From: Sycon ciliatum | Lineage: Eukaryota > Porifera > Calcarea > Leucosolenida > Sycettidae | DNA length: 64,000 bases | NCBI RefSeq assembly: GCF_964019385.1 | Contig: NC_088647.1 | Location: forward strand, 18,345,533-18,409,532 | Direction: 5' to 3' | Part shown: positions 1-12,120 of the stretch, piece by piece | Layout: each line of letters starts with the position of its first letter | Position numbering within the stretch: position 1 is the stretch's first letter | Made by a program: the position numbers and the translations under genes | Notes under the pieces: model-generated | Seen by the model: the letters and a program-made list of their open reading frames with translations, nothing else | Database searches by the model: none | What the model was told of the DNA's origin: nothing

Positions 1-61
1 AGGCAATAATGACAACAGCAGCTTGTTCATCCAGTAGGGGCAAGCACAAGACCATGAAAAA

Positions 62-81
62 TAATCACACACAAACACACA

Positions 82-115
<34 letters not shown>

Positions 116-455
116 TACACGCACAGACACACACACACGCACATATCCTTCCTTCCTTCTTCCACTGCCATGACTGGCTATGTGGCCCCATACGGGGCAG
201 ACCAGGAGACGTGTTGTCCCCCCGGGCGGGGAACGCCATACTCAGTTCGCGCGGCCCAACAGCGTTACACTTGTGCCTCGCAATATCCTGCGGCCGACGA
301 AAACTGCGCGCACAAGTGCCACAGATGAAGGGCTTCGCCACAGGCTCCATGCGGGGGACACACATATACACACACAACGCACACACACAGACACACACAC
401 ACACAAATACATGCACAGACACACACAGACACGCACATACACACACACACACACT
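62..455. repeat. (CA)n tracts flanking the LINE finger fragment
   Basis: CA-rich runs at 62-140 and 355-455; the latter begins right at the exchanger exon 10 donor. Confidence 0.9.
180..350 (-). pseudogene. LINE C-terminal zinc-finger fragment
   Basis: The minus strand reads KPFICGTCARSFRRPQDIAR followed by HKC, the same finger type as at 29455-29525. It is bounded on both sides by (CA)n tracts and lies in the exchanger intron beyond exon 10. No other LINE part is seen. Confidence 0.5.
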
Positions 456-458
456 GAC

Positions 459-2912
459 CATGGCAATGCCAACTCCCAGCATGATGATGCTCTTCGCCCA
501 GAGCAAGGCCTTGCTCTCTTCCTTATCCTGGTAACGGAACAAAGCACAAACAAACAAGCCAGCAGGCGATAAGAGGAGAAGTATGCACTAAGGGATTGAA
601 AGGGAAGTCTGAAAATAGTTCAAAATACTGACTGCCACCACCAGGACTCAAACCAGCGACCCTCGCTTATGGCCGTCGACACTCCCAAATTCACTCCTCG
701 AAATGCAGCTTGAAACGACAATGGACAAGCAAAACAAGCAACTCGCCCATAGCAATCTCCAATGTCGTATCGATACTGATGCAATGAGTAGTCTGCACTG
801 TACTCAGATCAAACACTCGCACATGGCTTCTTTGCAGGAAGCGTCGTCACTCTAGATTAAGTTAACCAATTTTCGGGCATGGCTCATTGTCAGGGTGAAG
901 CAGCGGTGTCTCAGCAAAACAAACAGCCAGTGACGCTGAGGCAGCTATACTAGTTTTTCTATACTTCGGAAAAGTGAAAGCACCTACAAGGTCGTTACCT
1001 ATTACAAGATATTTGCAACAGAGGTATTTCCTTATATAGGACACAAACATGTGAACTACCCGAAGGAACTGAGGGTGGATAAACCCTCTGTGCAACGCAC
1101 AGTACCCTTCCCCGAGATGTTTGTCGCAACGAGGTCGTCATCTTACGTTCTCCTCTTCCTCGTCACTCTGCGGCTCAGCCGCTGCCGGGCTGACGGTGGG
1201 CCGGGTCGGCTGGCGGACCTTCCACGCGTTGAAGTACTTCTTCTGTATCCCTTCTGGGTAGAAGCAGAGTAGCGATCACACACATAAACACAGCACAGCA
1301 CAGCACCAAGAAGCACACACCCGCAGCCGGAAAGGCAGCCAGAAAGGCGGGACGCGGCAAAAGGCCCACCGGGGACGAAAATAAAGTAAAAGGAACAGGG
1401 AACAGAGAAAAGCGTGTTAGAAACAGGACATGGCAAGGGCTGTGCTGGTGTTGGTGCTGAACGTGCTGGTGGAGAAGACAGACAACGGCGGCAAAGTGCA
1501 CGAGATGACAGCAGCAGAGGCAGCAATGACATCAGCAGCAATAGCAGCAGGAGCAATGGCAGCAAGAGAAGCAATGGCAGCAATAGCAACAGCAAGAGCA
1601 GCAATGACAGCATCAGCAGTAGTGGTAGCAGCAGCGGTGCCAGGAGCAGATTAATAAAAAGAAGGGAGCGAAATGCTAGTGGTTGCCCAGTGTTTGTGAT
1701 CGGCAGTGCAGACTGACAAGGCAGTTTAAAATGCAAGTCTAGGGCTACGTTGATCAGACATGGCCTATTCCAGAGAGACCCGTGATCAACAGGCATGGCA
1801 ATGCGATAGTGACTAGCACAAGAGAGAATACACCAGCCGGTCGGAAAACAAAACATTGGCCGAAGAAAGCGGCACAAAATTAAACTGTGCAGATTTTCCT
1901 GGTGTAGCACCTCTGCCACAACGAGACCGGCAAAATGTATTCTCCCCCGTGCGTGCGTGTTTAAAAAAATGCACCTACATTCGGATTGATCAAATAATAC
2001 GGCTGATCATCGATGCGTTGAAAAATTCAGCTGCACCGCGTTCCATTTAATTAAGGCGGTGGCTTACCGCTGTGCCCTTAGGCTGACCGTACACCATCAT
2101 CATCACCGCAAGAAAAAGCCAAAAACAAAATGTAAAGAAAGACATCGTGCACGAACCTCGGTTGACCATGGAGTCCGACTCGGTTGCTTCGCGCCCCGAC
2201 TCGCCAGCAGCATCCATAAAGGCACTCTTGCTCGTCATGGTATAGAAACGCTGTGCAATGCGCCGCGTCGTCCTGTACAAAGTCAAGCAAATTCATCACA
2301 CGGATCAAACGGATACGGAGAACACCTCAAGACACAATAGAATGTAGAGGTCTGTTCTTGTTTTATTACCCAGGGGAAATACCCAGTGCTATATTGAGAC
2401 ATCGCACAATATTTCCAATTGCATGAACAGGACCGTTTCAAACGGCACATTCGAAAATGTGGATACCAGGGAGCATCAGACTTCGAGGCGTGCACATATT
2501 CAACATGTGCGAAACCCAACAATCACTAGTAAGACATTGTTTCAAGAGAGCACGCAGAGCCAGACTTACACTTCTTGCTGGTGCTTTTTAGCCCTGCGCT
2601 CAGCTACTTTGGCATCATATACCTACAGCAAATCAGAAGAGTGCAATAAAAAAATTTCTAAGACAGCAAGTGAAAAAAGCAGCACAAAATACACGCAACT
2701 AGGTATGCAACCCAAAAAGTGAAGAGAAAAAGATCCACTGCCCCACTGTGAAGCCAGTTTCCATGTGTGTATTGAAATAGTGGCTGCGACTGCTACAACA
2801 GTTCTTCGACTCTAAATAAACAAACAAACAAACATCATATTGAAGTTTGGCGGACTGATATCACTTGTCCTTTGCCACTGGCACAAAAGAAGATCTGAGG
2901 TAGAGAGAGAGA

Positions 2913-2977
<65 letters not shown>

Positions 2978-2978
2978 A

Positions 2979-3055
<77 letters not shown>

Positions 3056-5495
3056 ACACACACACACACACACACAGACGAGAGAGAAAGAGAGAGACGA
3101 GAGAGAGTGGTTAAAGGTTCTGTGCTCTAGGTACACATAGAAGAGAGTACTATATCACACAGTGCAGCTGAATGCTGTGCTACACACACCTGAAAGCCCA
3201 TGTAGGCGATGAGCATGATACCACAGAAGATGAGAGTCACCAGCGCTGAGTAGCGAACGTAGGATGGTTGCTCCGGCAGCACACCATCGACTGCCGTAAC
3301 GGAGATGTTATTGCACGTTGGCACAGTCATGCAATGCCAGTCAGCACCTTGGATGATACTGCACAATGCAATCAAAGGAAAGAACGACATCACATCTCTT
3401 TTCAAATCACAAATAGGATACAGAAAAGAAATTACCGTATTTTCCGGAGTATAAGCCGCACTCCTGCAATACCTGCCGGATCATATGACGGAACTGGTTT
3501 GCTGATTGGCTGTAAGTCTGTTCGCTTTATCAGCTGTGCTTTTGTGTTATAGTACCAGTTTCACTTTGGAAAGGAGAGTTTTTTTTGTCCTGGAGAGAGG
3601 ACAACAGCAGAGTTGGTATGTCCGTGCCAAGGCACGATGATGTGTGCATACTATTTAGTCTAGAGGTTTTCGTTCAGTTACGAAGAACAAAAATAAATAC
3701 AGTCTTCTTTGGAGTCCAGATTCCAAGACCGAACAAGTACACCCAGCTGAAGAGTGTGTTAGTATGGCAAGTAGGTCACCGTTCGAAGGACAATAAACGG
3801 AATAGCAAACAAGGACAAATGTTAGCATGCGCTACATGGGATACAGTACATACGTCCTGTCAGAGTTCTACTGCACAAGGATACGACGGTGCAATGCGAA
3901 ACTCACAAGAACGGCAGCATGGTGACCAGCATGAAGATAATACTGGTCTTGACGTCCGGCAGGATGGTGATGCCCTGGTTGACCACGCTGAATCGGCCAC
4001 TGCACACGCCGTCGCGTGCCTTGCCGTCCGCGCCGATGTCGCAGCGTCCGATGATCAAGCTGCCGAGCCAGGGAATGGTCAGCAACATGATGGTACTGCC
4101 GGCAAGGGTTCTGGGCAACCGCAAATAACATGCACAAGCACATCACGGCATGCATGCAAACACAATTGCACAGCGCAGGGGCACGCGAGTGAGCACGCAC
4201 ACACAAGGCACACACAAGCACGTGCATACCACCACCACCACAAACAAAACCAGAAAAACAGGACACGAGAAACAATTATTACAGTCTGTTCAGGTTTGTT
4301 CCGTCTGTTCAGTGTGTGCTTTCTGAACTTTCCCACTTGTCCACTACAATGACACGCTGCACTTTGTGTGGCACAACCATGTGTATGTGGTTAAGCATGA
4401 TCTGACCATAACAAAGATGTACTTCGAAGTACAATTATTTTCCCGCTTGCAACTCCCTCAAACTTTTGAATTATCCACCAGTGAAAACCTTCATTGATAG
4501 AAGTCGAAATTCATACGGCTCATGATACGGGACAAACTTATTCTCCATAATGGGAAGAGGACATTAAACAGTCAATTTCAAAACAGAGTGAAATAGAAGA
4601 GACTTTTAACGTAAACAAAGTCAAAAACAAACTTTCCCTAGCTCGTCACGTCTAACAGACCTAAGAAAAGCTACTAGTAATTCCAAACGGAAGTTCGTAC
4701 AAAGACAGTACTTCATGCAGTAGGCTTTCGATGCATGTACGTGCGGTAGGCTCTTAATGCGTCTGCGTGCAGGAGGCAAGTGGTGCTGTGGATGGTGGTA
4801 TCCACGATGGGAACTGGAGACCCGGTACAGTGCAACGTGTTAGGGAAACCGCAGCTGAGTGAAGCAACCTTGGCCAGTATGTACAGAGTTGCTACTCGAT
4901 GAAATCCGATCGCGCGAGTCAAGTTCGCGCCGGGCGCTGTGCAGCCCTAGACCTGCGAACACGGGGATGTGAACTGGTGAAGAGTGCACCGCTGACTATC
5001 TCGATCGGATTTCATTTATCAGCGCTATAACGGTTATATGTACAGCCTATTGGTGCCGCAAAAGCAAGCAACAGCTGGACTCCTACGCATGACCTGCAGG
5101 CATGGAGAAACATGGAAACGACCAGGCACGCGTGCAGTGTATGCTCACCCCATGCCGACTTGCAGCTGTTCCTGCGCTGTAGCCTTGTCACCACCCAGAC
5201 CAGACACGATAATGATGGCCGCATCGGGCACAGCTCCCAGCACGGGCAAGACAAGACCGCCTGCAGATCAAGGGAAATACGGGAGAAAGGTAGTGAGAGA
5301 GAAAGAGAGTGTGAGACAGAGAGACAGAGTGTGTGTGCGTGTTTGTGTGTGTGTGTGTGTGTGTGGGTGTGTGAGTGTGCGCGCGCACATGCGTGTGTGT
5401 GTGGGTATACGGCAGGGTACACGACATGTTTCTACGGCGGGTACAAACACCAAGAGAGAAAAAAACTGTGTGTCTGTGTGTGCGTGCGCCAGAGA

Positions 5496-5585
<90 letters not shown>

Positions 5586-7349
5586 CACCGACAAGAGCTG
5601 GCGGTAAGCCCACATCGAGTAACATTTCAGCACCATCTGAGGAAAATTGGCAAACCAGCACACGGGTACACATGAAATCAAGAAAAGCACACAAACATGC
5701 CTATATTCATTGGGTACTAGTATTCTGCTCTATCATAGACAACGTACAGTAGGAATCGGTTATAGTGTGGTTGTTTGAAAAACGAATTTCTATTCCTATT
5801 TCCGATATTTCTTACACACGATAAATCCAATGTCATCATGTGCATGTGCGCAGAGGCAGGAAGATCATCTTACTTGCAACGTAGTGCTACTGGGCATGCG
5901 GCTGGTCACAGTCCCATAGGCTTATCATGTGACTATGCAACATGAGTTACATGACCACAACAGTTGAACCTGCAGCATTACGACCCATGGCGAGTCAGAT
6001 CAGAACTGCATTTGACGGATGTTATTACTACAGGCGATATAATTTGTAGTAGTTTGTACTAATCTGCCATGTTTCGCTACACAAAGTCCATTCCTAGGAC
6101 CGATATATTCTACTGTACGATAAAATTGCTTGTAAGAATAAATGTGCACTTGAAACCCATGTTATGATTATGAAAACATGAGAGTTTATTCTTGTAGGCA
6201 GTATACTCTTTTACACGACCACACTAACCGATACGCACTGTACACGTCAACAGAACATGCAAACAGCTCGGAGACCGTTTCACCGTGAACTGCAAGTTAT
6301 GCAAAAATGTGCACTAACACCACCAGCCCTTGGTTCCCTGGTCCCTTTCCTTGGTCCTTTTCTTTGCTGTAAATTAACCCTTTAGAGCCTAAATTATTTC
6401 AGCAGACGCATGAAATTCACAAACTCACATTTTCATCTGACTGTACTTTCGATATCCTTTGGAGTATTCTAACAATCTCGGGCTCTATGGAAAGCTCTCC
6501 CCAAGACGAACACAGCCATACCCAGTTCGCAATTGATAGAGTTGTAGGAGTAACGCCGCAGCGCGATCTGAGCGCTCCAATGCCAGACCTGCGAGCGCGG
6601 TACTAAATTCTCCGCCATTTCAACAATATCGATCACAGAATGGTCAATTTTTTTGCAGGAGAGAGCTTCAAAATGACGTATGCCAGTCGTGCACGCCTCA
6701 GCAGCGAGTCAGGGAAAATCCCTTGCTGGTGTTTCAAATTTATGCCGGCGCAAGCTGACTCACCCACGTGAATTTCGTTCGAGTGTCATAACTCTGTGCC
6801 ATGACCTCGGATCGTCTTCGGGTTTTTTTTAGCCGACAGCTGAGGCTTTTCTGATACGATTAGACCTTTCGTTTGTTGAATTCGAACAAGGATTGACTGA
6901 ATGGCGAAAGTTTGAAGTCACGTCAGCATGCACTGTACAGTCAGGCAGATATATCCGCCCTATAGGCGTTATAGGGTTAATCCTGGGCTATCCATCCAAG
7001 TACAGACAGACCTCGCTTATCCGGTCCTTTTTTTTATCCGGATCCCTCGCCATCCGGAAGATTATCTTTGGTTACCGATTTACAGCATATTGTCATACAT
7101 ACATACAGTATGTGTGTTCGATTATCCGGTACCCTCGCTTATCCGGATATTTTGGTGGAAAACGGATGTGTGCCGTTATGCGAGGTCTGACTGTAGTAGA
7201 ATATTTGGTATTTCTTTCGTCCCAAAAAGAAAGCCCTCTTCGCAGAAAGGTATGTGCGTAGAAATGGGTACGTGCGTAGGCGTATGTACGTGCGTGTGAG
7301 ATTTCGTGTGTGTGTGTGTGTGTGAGTGAGTGAGAGAGAGAGAGAGAGA

Positions 7350-7413
<64 letters not shown>

Positions 7414-10400
7414 CAGAAAGTCACATTAAGAAAAAGCAACAAAGGCTCACACGCCAGTGGGTCGTCACAACACGCCCTTACCGGCAATAAGCTTAGCAGC
7501 ACCGCCCAGAAGTGCTCCATAAAATAACATCAGAATCAAGTTACCAACAATCTAAGGCAAGAACACAATCAAACACAAAATAGCATCAATACAGAACAGT
7601 CCAATTTCCACCCCCCCCCCCCCCCCCCACACACACACCCGTCCTGAATTTTGTTTTTGAACATTGCCGTTTCCGGTTACTTCGAGTCCAATGTGAACAC
7701 CAGGAACGGGAACGCAACCGTACTACCGTACAGATCGTGAAGCGACGGGAAGAGTTGGATCGATCCAACTTTTCATACCGTAGACGGGCGTAGACGGGGA
7801 CGCAAGCGTACAAAACGGCTGCCATTCGAGTGTGAACAGGAGACGGCGTCGTGCGCCGACTACTCCCGATTCGTACTTGGAAATATTTAGCATTTCGAAC
7901 ACTGCGCTTCCCATGATAACTCACAGAATGGCTAGCACGATTTGAGTTGAATTTTAGCAACATAAGATCTCATGTCACTTACTGTATTTAGGGATAGTTC
8001 AGAAGCGTGACAGACGAACTATTCTATCATTTCCTGGGGCTATTATTTGAATGCCACAACTTTCAGAGCTAATTTTTTGGTCTTCATGAAAAACTGGTAT
8101 TGTGAACTTGATTCCGCTTCTTTCAAGGAGAAATAATTAAAAAGAAGTCCCGCAAAACGAGAAATTAGGTCCGAAAGTCACCCCGTAACGGACCGTGCCT
8201 TATGACTCGTGCCGTTCGACGTTGAACGTCGCAAAGACTGCTGTATGTCGTGTCGTACGGATCGTACAGGATTTTACAGCTCACCCAGCCCTCCCAACAA
8301 GCCCTTACGTCCCGTACCGTCGGCGTTGCGTCGAATGTGAACTAGGCTTTTAAAAAGTCACTTGAGCGGTCGGCTTAGACTGTTTCACTGTATGCCCATG
8401 TTTTCTTTGACATTGCATGCATCCCATAAGAACAATTCGGTCATCGCTAACAAAAATTGTCTCGAAGCCACCAATTACAGTACTGTTGGATGCCGAAGAA
8501 CTGGGGGGGGGGGGGGGGGGGGGGGGGTGGGGGGTGGGGTGGGGGGTCAGAGTCGTAGCCTAGGCCGTTCTTACTTTCATGTACATGCCTGTGCACAGTT
8601 GAGTCACCGTGTATACCGGTATATCGGTATGCTGTGCTAAGTGAAGTCCTATCCTGTTCGTTCTTCAATGTTCCGTTCTTCGGCGCCCGACGGTGCTGTA
8701 CTGGCCAACAACTCCAGGCCGTACCATGCATTGCACGTGTAAAAAAAACAATGACAGGAAGAGAACGCCCGGGCGATCCGTTACAACTGCCGCTAGAGGC
8801 ACTCATATCGGACGGGTGATGCACTTCCTTCCTCTTGCCACTGTCGCGTGCCAAAACGATATAATTGCTCCGCTTACCGAGACCGATTGTCGCCAGCTAC
8901 ATACAGCTGTACATCGAACGGCACCACCACGGCACCAGATCACTAGGCCAAAAGATCTACAATGTAGATTTACATGTTATTACTTGTTAGAGCTGAGTAC
9001 ATGATTGTACAACGTATGACTGTAATGATGATGTACGTACACAGTACATCATGCAATCTACAGTCAACTTCGCTTATAACGACTGCGGATATAACGACAA
9101 TTCGCGAATAACGACAGAATTCCCATGCCCAGAGCAAAGTCCCATCCAACTGTAATACATATAATGAGACTTTGGGTATAACGACGCGAATAAGGACACT
9201 TTTCTGATGCCCCACCGAGTGTCGTTATAAGCGAAGTTGACTGTATTATCATTCTACACATTTCTAATGCATTAACCCTTTATGTACGGTGTGTACGTGA
9301 ATCGATCACATATGATGGATTCATGATCGATCCGTAAAACCTTCGTAACTCCATCATTCCTTGTCCGAATTCAACAATCGAAGGGTCTATTTGGTAGCGG
9401 AAACTCCAAGCTTTCCAATGCAACAATCACCGAAGAGCTACGATGTACGAAACTAGAGATATTGCGCGCCTTATTCTTGTCTCGGGAAATTCAAATTTTT
9501 GTTCGATCTCTTCGCCATTTTAGGGGAAAACCCTTTTCGTGTGAACTTTGACCAACTCAGCACATGATAATGACGTAGTTGGCTGAAGTTTGAATCGCCT
9601 CGAAAAGATTTGAGCGTTCTGCGATAGAGGAGAGTGGAATGGCGTTGATGGGGAAATTTGCTCGCATGTTGGGCTTGGAGACGACTTTGCTGTGTTCCTG
9701 CGCCTGATTTGGTGGCAGCTAGTTGATGGAGCCTGGTATCCTGGCGTTGCTCTTGCCAGGAGCTTTCCAAAGAGCCTAAGACTGTGGAAATGGAGCGAAG
9801 GAGGCCAAAGTTATAGCCTGTTGAAGGTGAAAATTGTGCTGAAAATTCAAATTCTGCTTCATTCTGCGCTGGAAATCAGTACATAAAGAGTTAATGACCC
9901 ACAACAAACTTTGTAGTGCACGAGGCAGGGTGGTGCCTGGTGCACCGCGCGTATACTGTAGAATCCCGCTGATAAGCCCACCCGCGCATAAGCCTATGCC
10001 CGCGCATAAGCCCAGGGAAAGTTCGAACATCACAAGGCGTCGTCGTACAAGCCCAGGGGCCTAAGTCGTACCAAGAGTCCATAAATTATGGACTCTTGGT
10101 CGTACCATGCACATGTACTGATGTAGGTAGTACAGTTGTGGCAAGTGAAATCCAACACTTGGCATAAGGGACTGCACCATGCAGTCTGCAGCCCCTGCAG
10201 CCCCGCCATACGTACAGTACATGTGTTACATACCGTATTATCTCTAATATAAGCACGGTCCTTTATTTTTTCAATGTACCTCCGCCCCGTGCTATTAATG
10301 GAGACGTTCCTTTATTGGAGACTGTTCCATTATTATTTCAACCTCATTTCAGAGGCATGTTGCCATGCCAAATTCATGTCAGATACATGTACACACATTT

Positions 10401-12120
10401 CAGGGTGTTTTCGCCGGTACCAAGAGTAGATAAACAAGAGTGTGCAACTCCGGATCTCTCCTGCACAATCTGCAGATACCCCGCCCACGGCGGAATTTTT
10501 TGTTGACGTCACCTTTTTTCAGAGAAACGCGGACTTTGCCGCAGAGCAGTGTGAGAGCACGTGCTGGGCACCGACCTTGTAGTGTAAAGCCCGGCCAAGT
10601 GCACGAGGGAAACCTCTCCAAAAGGCTCGCAGCGCGTGCGTCGTCGAAAAGATTACGTCAACAAAAAAATTCCGCCGTGGGCCAACCCATCCGCGAGTTG
10701 CACACTCTTGTTTATCTACTCTTGCCGGTACAGATAATGAATTTACACAGTGTGCTTATAATGGAGACTGAGCACTTTATTTTTTGAATGCCGCCCCAAG
10801 GTGTTCTATTATTGGAGACGTGCTATTATTGGAGACTGTGCTTATATAGAGATTATACGGTACAACTTTATCTGTCTGATGACAAAATCCGTACTCATCA
10901 CAGTCAAGGTTCAAAAGGTGCTGGCAGAAATGAATGGGGATTGGATAACAATACTCCTTATGTGTACCATAGTTGTGAACTGTGTGTATCTATGCTGTGA
11001 CCTTTCGATCTATTTGGGATGCAGTACAAATTAGGTGCAGTGCACTACATCATTGGTGTCCATTTGTGGCGCTGTCCCCTATGGCAAGTGTCGGATTTCA
11101 CTTGCCACAACTGTACATGTACGTGTAGGTTTTTTTGTTGTACATTTCAACACAATCATCGGCTGTTTTTGTTTGCACAGTGGCTTTCAGCATTACACTT
11201 CTCACTTCTTTGGTACTTTTCAATAGCACAATGTTGGTGTCAGCGTATAACTTTAAGCCCATGCCCGCGTATAAGCCCATGTTCTTGTAATTGTATAAGC
11301 CCACCGGAATGAAATCCTTGTGAAACCAAGAGTGCATAAACAAGAGTATGCAACTGTGGTTATGGCCCAGTGCGCGGCGCGCTGCCTTCAATACGTAACT
11401 TGCCTTCATCACGCTCTGAAAGCATGCATTCAAACTCACAATTTCTCGTACGAGCCCATCCGTTTTTGCTCGATTCGTTCCAGTACCTACGCGATCTCTG
11501 AGTTATGGCGCGTGAACTCCAGTTCCGTACGAAAGTTCGTTTCAAACCAGAGGGAAAGCGCGGTGTTTGACTTTCCGCAGTGCGCGGACTGCAGCTGAAT
11601 GATGTAATGAAGGCAGCGCGCCGCGCATCTGGCCCATAGAAAAGAGATCACAGTTGCATACTCTTGTTTATGGACTCTTGGTGAAACAGATAAGCCCATG
11701 GGCTTATCCGCGGGATTCTACGGTATACGTGGAGATGATACGGGACGAATAACAATTTCCGACATAATCATTGAACATTCAAAATTCTGAAATACTCGTA
11801 AACTCAATCAACTCAACTACAACGTACATTTCGCTACAAGTACGTGTACGTCCATGTACAGGCTAGTCCGACCAAAGCCATAATTTATCCCTGCACCGAG
11901 TAAACCATGAAGGTCAGCAGCTTACCGTATGAGAGCATGGAAAGATCTTGGTGAAGCACTCTCCAGACTTGTTGGTGTGGGTGGTGTTGGTGGATTCAAA
12001 CTCATCGAAGTAGACATCGTCATCGGACAAGGCCAAGGGAGTCGCGGCAACTCGCACGACAATGCTCACAAGTACTATGGCACAGGCAATCTGCGCCCAC
12101 CTCGGCTTGAACAGCGCCAT
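459..12120 (-). CDS. CaCA-superfamily cation (Na+/Ca2+-type) exchanger, plant NCL-like; 3' part beyond left edge
   Basis: Exons read on the minus strand, 5' to 3': 12120-11926, 7551-7482, 5636-5589, 5260-5149, 4110-3907, 3358-3190, 2622-2570, 2272-2157, 1253-1147, 527-459. All joins are GT-AG and in phase, giving 381 codons with no stop; the rest lies left of base 459. Exon 1 opens with MALFKPRW and a hydrophobic signal peptide, then an N-glycosylation-rich loop and the FPCSH motif. Exons 2-5 encode the first exchanger repeat: GGAAKLIADGAEMLLDVG, LGAVPDAAIIIVSGLGG, VGMGTLAGSTIMLLTIPW. Exon 6 adds a membrane helix (YSALVTLIFCGIMLIAYMGF); exons 7-9 encode a charged cytosolic loop ending in an acidic run; exon 10 begins the next helix (SIIMLGVGIAM). 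The order of motifs matches plant NCL-type Na+/Ca2+ exchangers, which move Ca2+ across a membrane in exchange for Na+ or H+. No EF-hand is seen in the part present. The exon 8 donor (GTTCGT) is weak. Ion specificity is inferred. Confidence 0.85.
2900..3076. repeat. (GA)n(CA)n compound microsatellite
   Basis: About 150 bp of GA with a G-rich interruption near 2971, then about 24 bp of CA. In an exchanger intron, between exons 6 and 7. Confidence 0.97.
5285..5582. repeat. (GT)n and (GA)n tracts between exchanger exons 3 and 4
   Basis: A GA/GT-rich stretch (5285-5405) and a pure (GA)n run (5497-5582). The latter directly abuts the exon 3 splice donor, so on the coding strand the intron begins GTGAGT followed by (CT)n. 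Confidence 0.95.
7003..7193. mobile_element. Tigger/pogo-like MITE, 191 bp, TA TSD
   Basis: Ends CAGACAGACCTCGCTTATCC and the inverse of CAGTCAGACCTCGCATAACG, flanked by TA. TTATCCGG recurs inside. Exchanger intron 1. Confidence 0.75.
7303..7411. repeat. (GT)n(GA)n microsatellite
   Basis: A GT run followed by about 80 bp of GA, in exchanger intron 1, ending about 71 bp downstream of the exon 2 donor on the coding strand. Confidence 0.95.
7552..9055. other. Exchanger intron 1, 3' part, no gene seen
   Basis: No coding exon recognised. Contains C-run and G-run tracts and inverted GT/AC-rich sequence (7670-8345) that may be a decayed MITE. Confidence 0.5.
8504..8546. repeat. G-run, about 40 bp
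   Basis: Mostly G with few T interruptions. A C-run of similar kind lies at 7612-7628. Both in exchanger intron 1. Confidence 0.95.
9061..9243. mobile_element. Tigger/pogo-like MITE, 183 bp, TA TSD
   Basis: Perfect 23-bp TIRs starting CAGTCAACTTCGCTTATAAC, flanked by TA. Inner repeats of ATAACGAC. The end sequence resembles pogo/Tigger elements of the Tc1/mariner superfamily. Exchanger intron 1. Confidence 0.82.
10072..10098. mobile_element. 27-bp palindromic micro-insertion, CAAGAGT family, 7-bp TSD
   Basis: CAAGAGTCCATAA, one A, and the exact reverse complement. Flanked by GTCGTAC at 10065-10071 and 10099-10105. The ends are those of the longer CAAGAGT MITEs at 10421, 11327 and 45897. Confidence 0.75.
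10233..10859. mobile_element. MITE with CCGTATTATCTCT ends, TA TSD
   Basis: Left CCGTATTATCTCTAATATAA and right complementary CCGTATAATCTCTATATAAG, flanked by TA (10231-10232, 10860-10861). Interior carries GGAGAC/TATTATTGG motifs shared with the element at 15801. It hosts the CAAGAGT MITE at 10421. Confidence 0.75.
10421..10724. mobile_element. CAAGAGT-family MITE, 304 bp, 7-bp TSD
   Basis: Terminal inverted repeat of about 30 bp (CAAGAGTAGATAAACAAGAG...) with further inverted sequence inside (CGGCGGAATTTTTTGTTGACG). Flanked by CCGGTAC at 10414-10420 and 10725-10731. Inserted within the MITE at 10233-10859. No coding sequence. Confidence 0.82.
11327..11680. mobile_element. CAAGAGT-family MITE, 354 bp, 7-bp TSD
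   Basis: TIR CAAGAGTGCATAAACAAGAG and its inverted partner at the right end; inner inverted arms include GCGCGGCGCGC. Flanked by GTGAAAC at 11320-11326 and 11681-11687. Inserted into the outer MITE at 9956-11723. Confidence 0.82.

Larger units (their letters stand above)
9956..11723. mobile_element. Outer nested MITE, TA TSD, hosting three other elements
   Basis: Left end CTGTAGAATCCCGCTGATAA and right end complementary to CCGTAGAATCCCGCGGATAA, flanked by TA (9954-9955, 11724-11725). AAGCCCA motifs recur inside. It is interrupted by the elements at 10072, 10233 (itself interrupted at 10421) and 11327, so its own length was under 1 kb. It lies in intron 1 of the exchanger gene. Confidence 0.7.

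Noticed and set aside
1143-1919. 258-aa minus-strand ORF overlapping exchanger exon 9
   Set aside because: Only 1147-1253 is coding, and in a different frame; the rest is Leu-rich low complexity from CAG/CTG-like repeats (1505-1650).
3435-3480. MITE end CCGTATTTTCCGGAGTATAA
   Set aside because: Resembles a common MITE terminus but no matching inverted end was found nearby, so not listed as an element.
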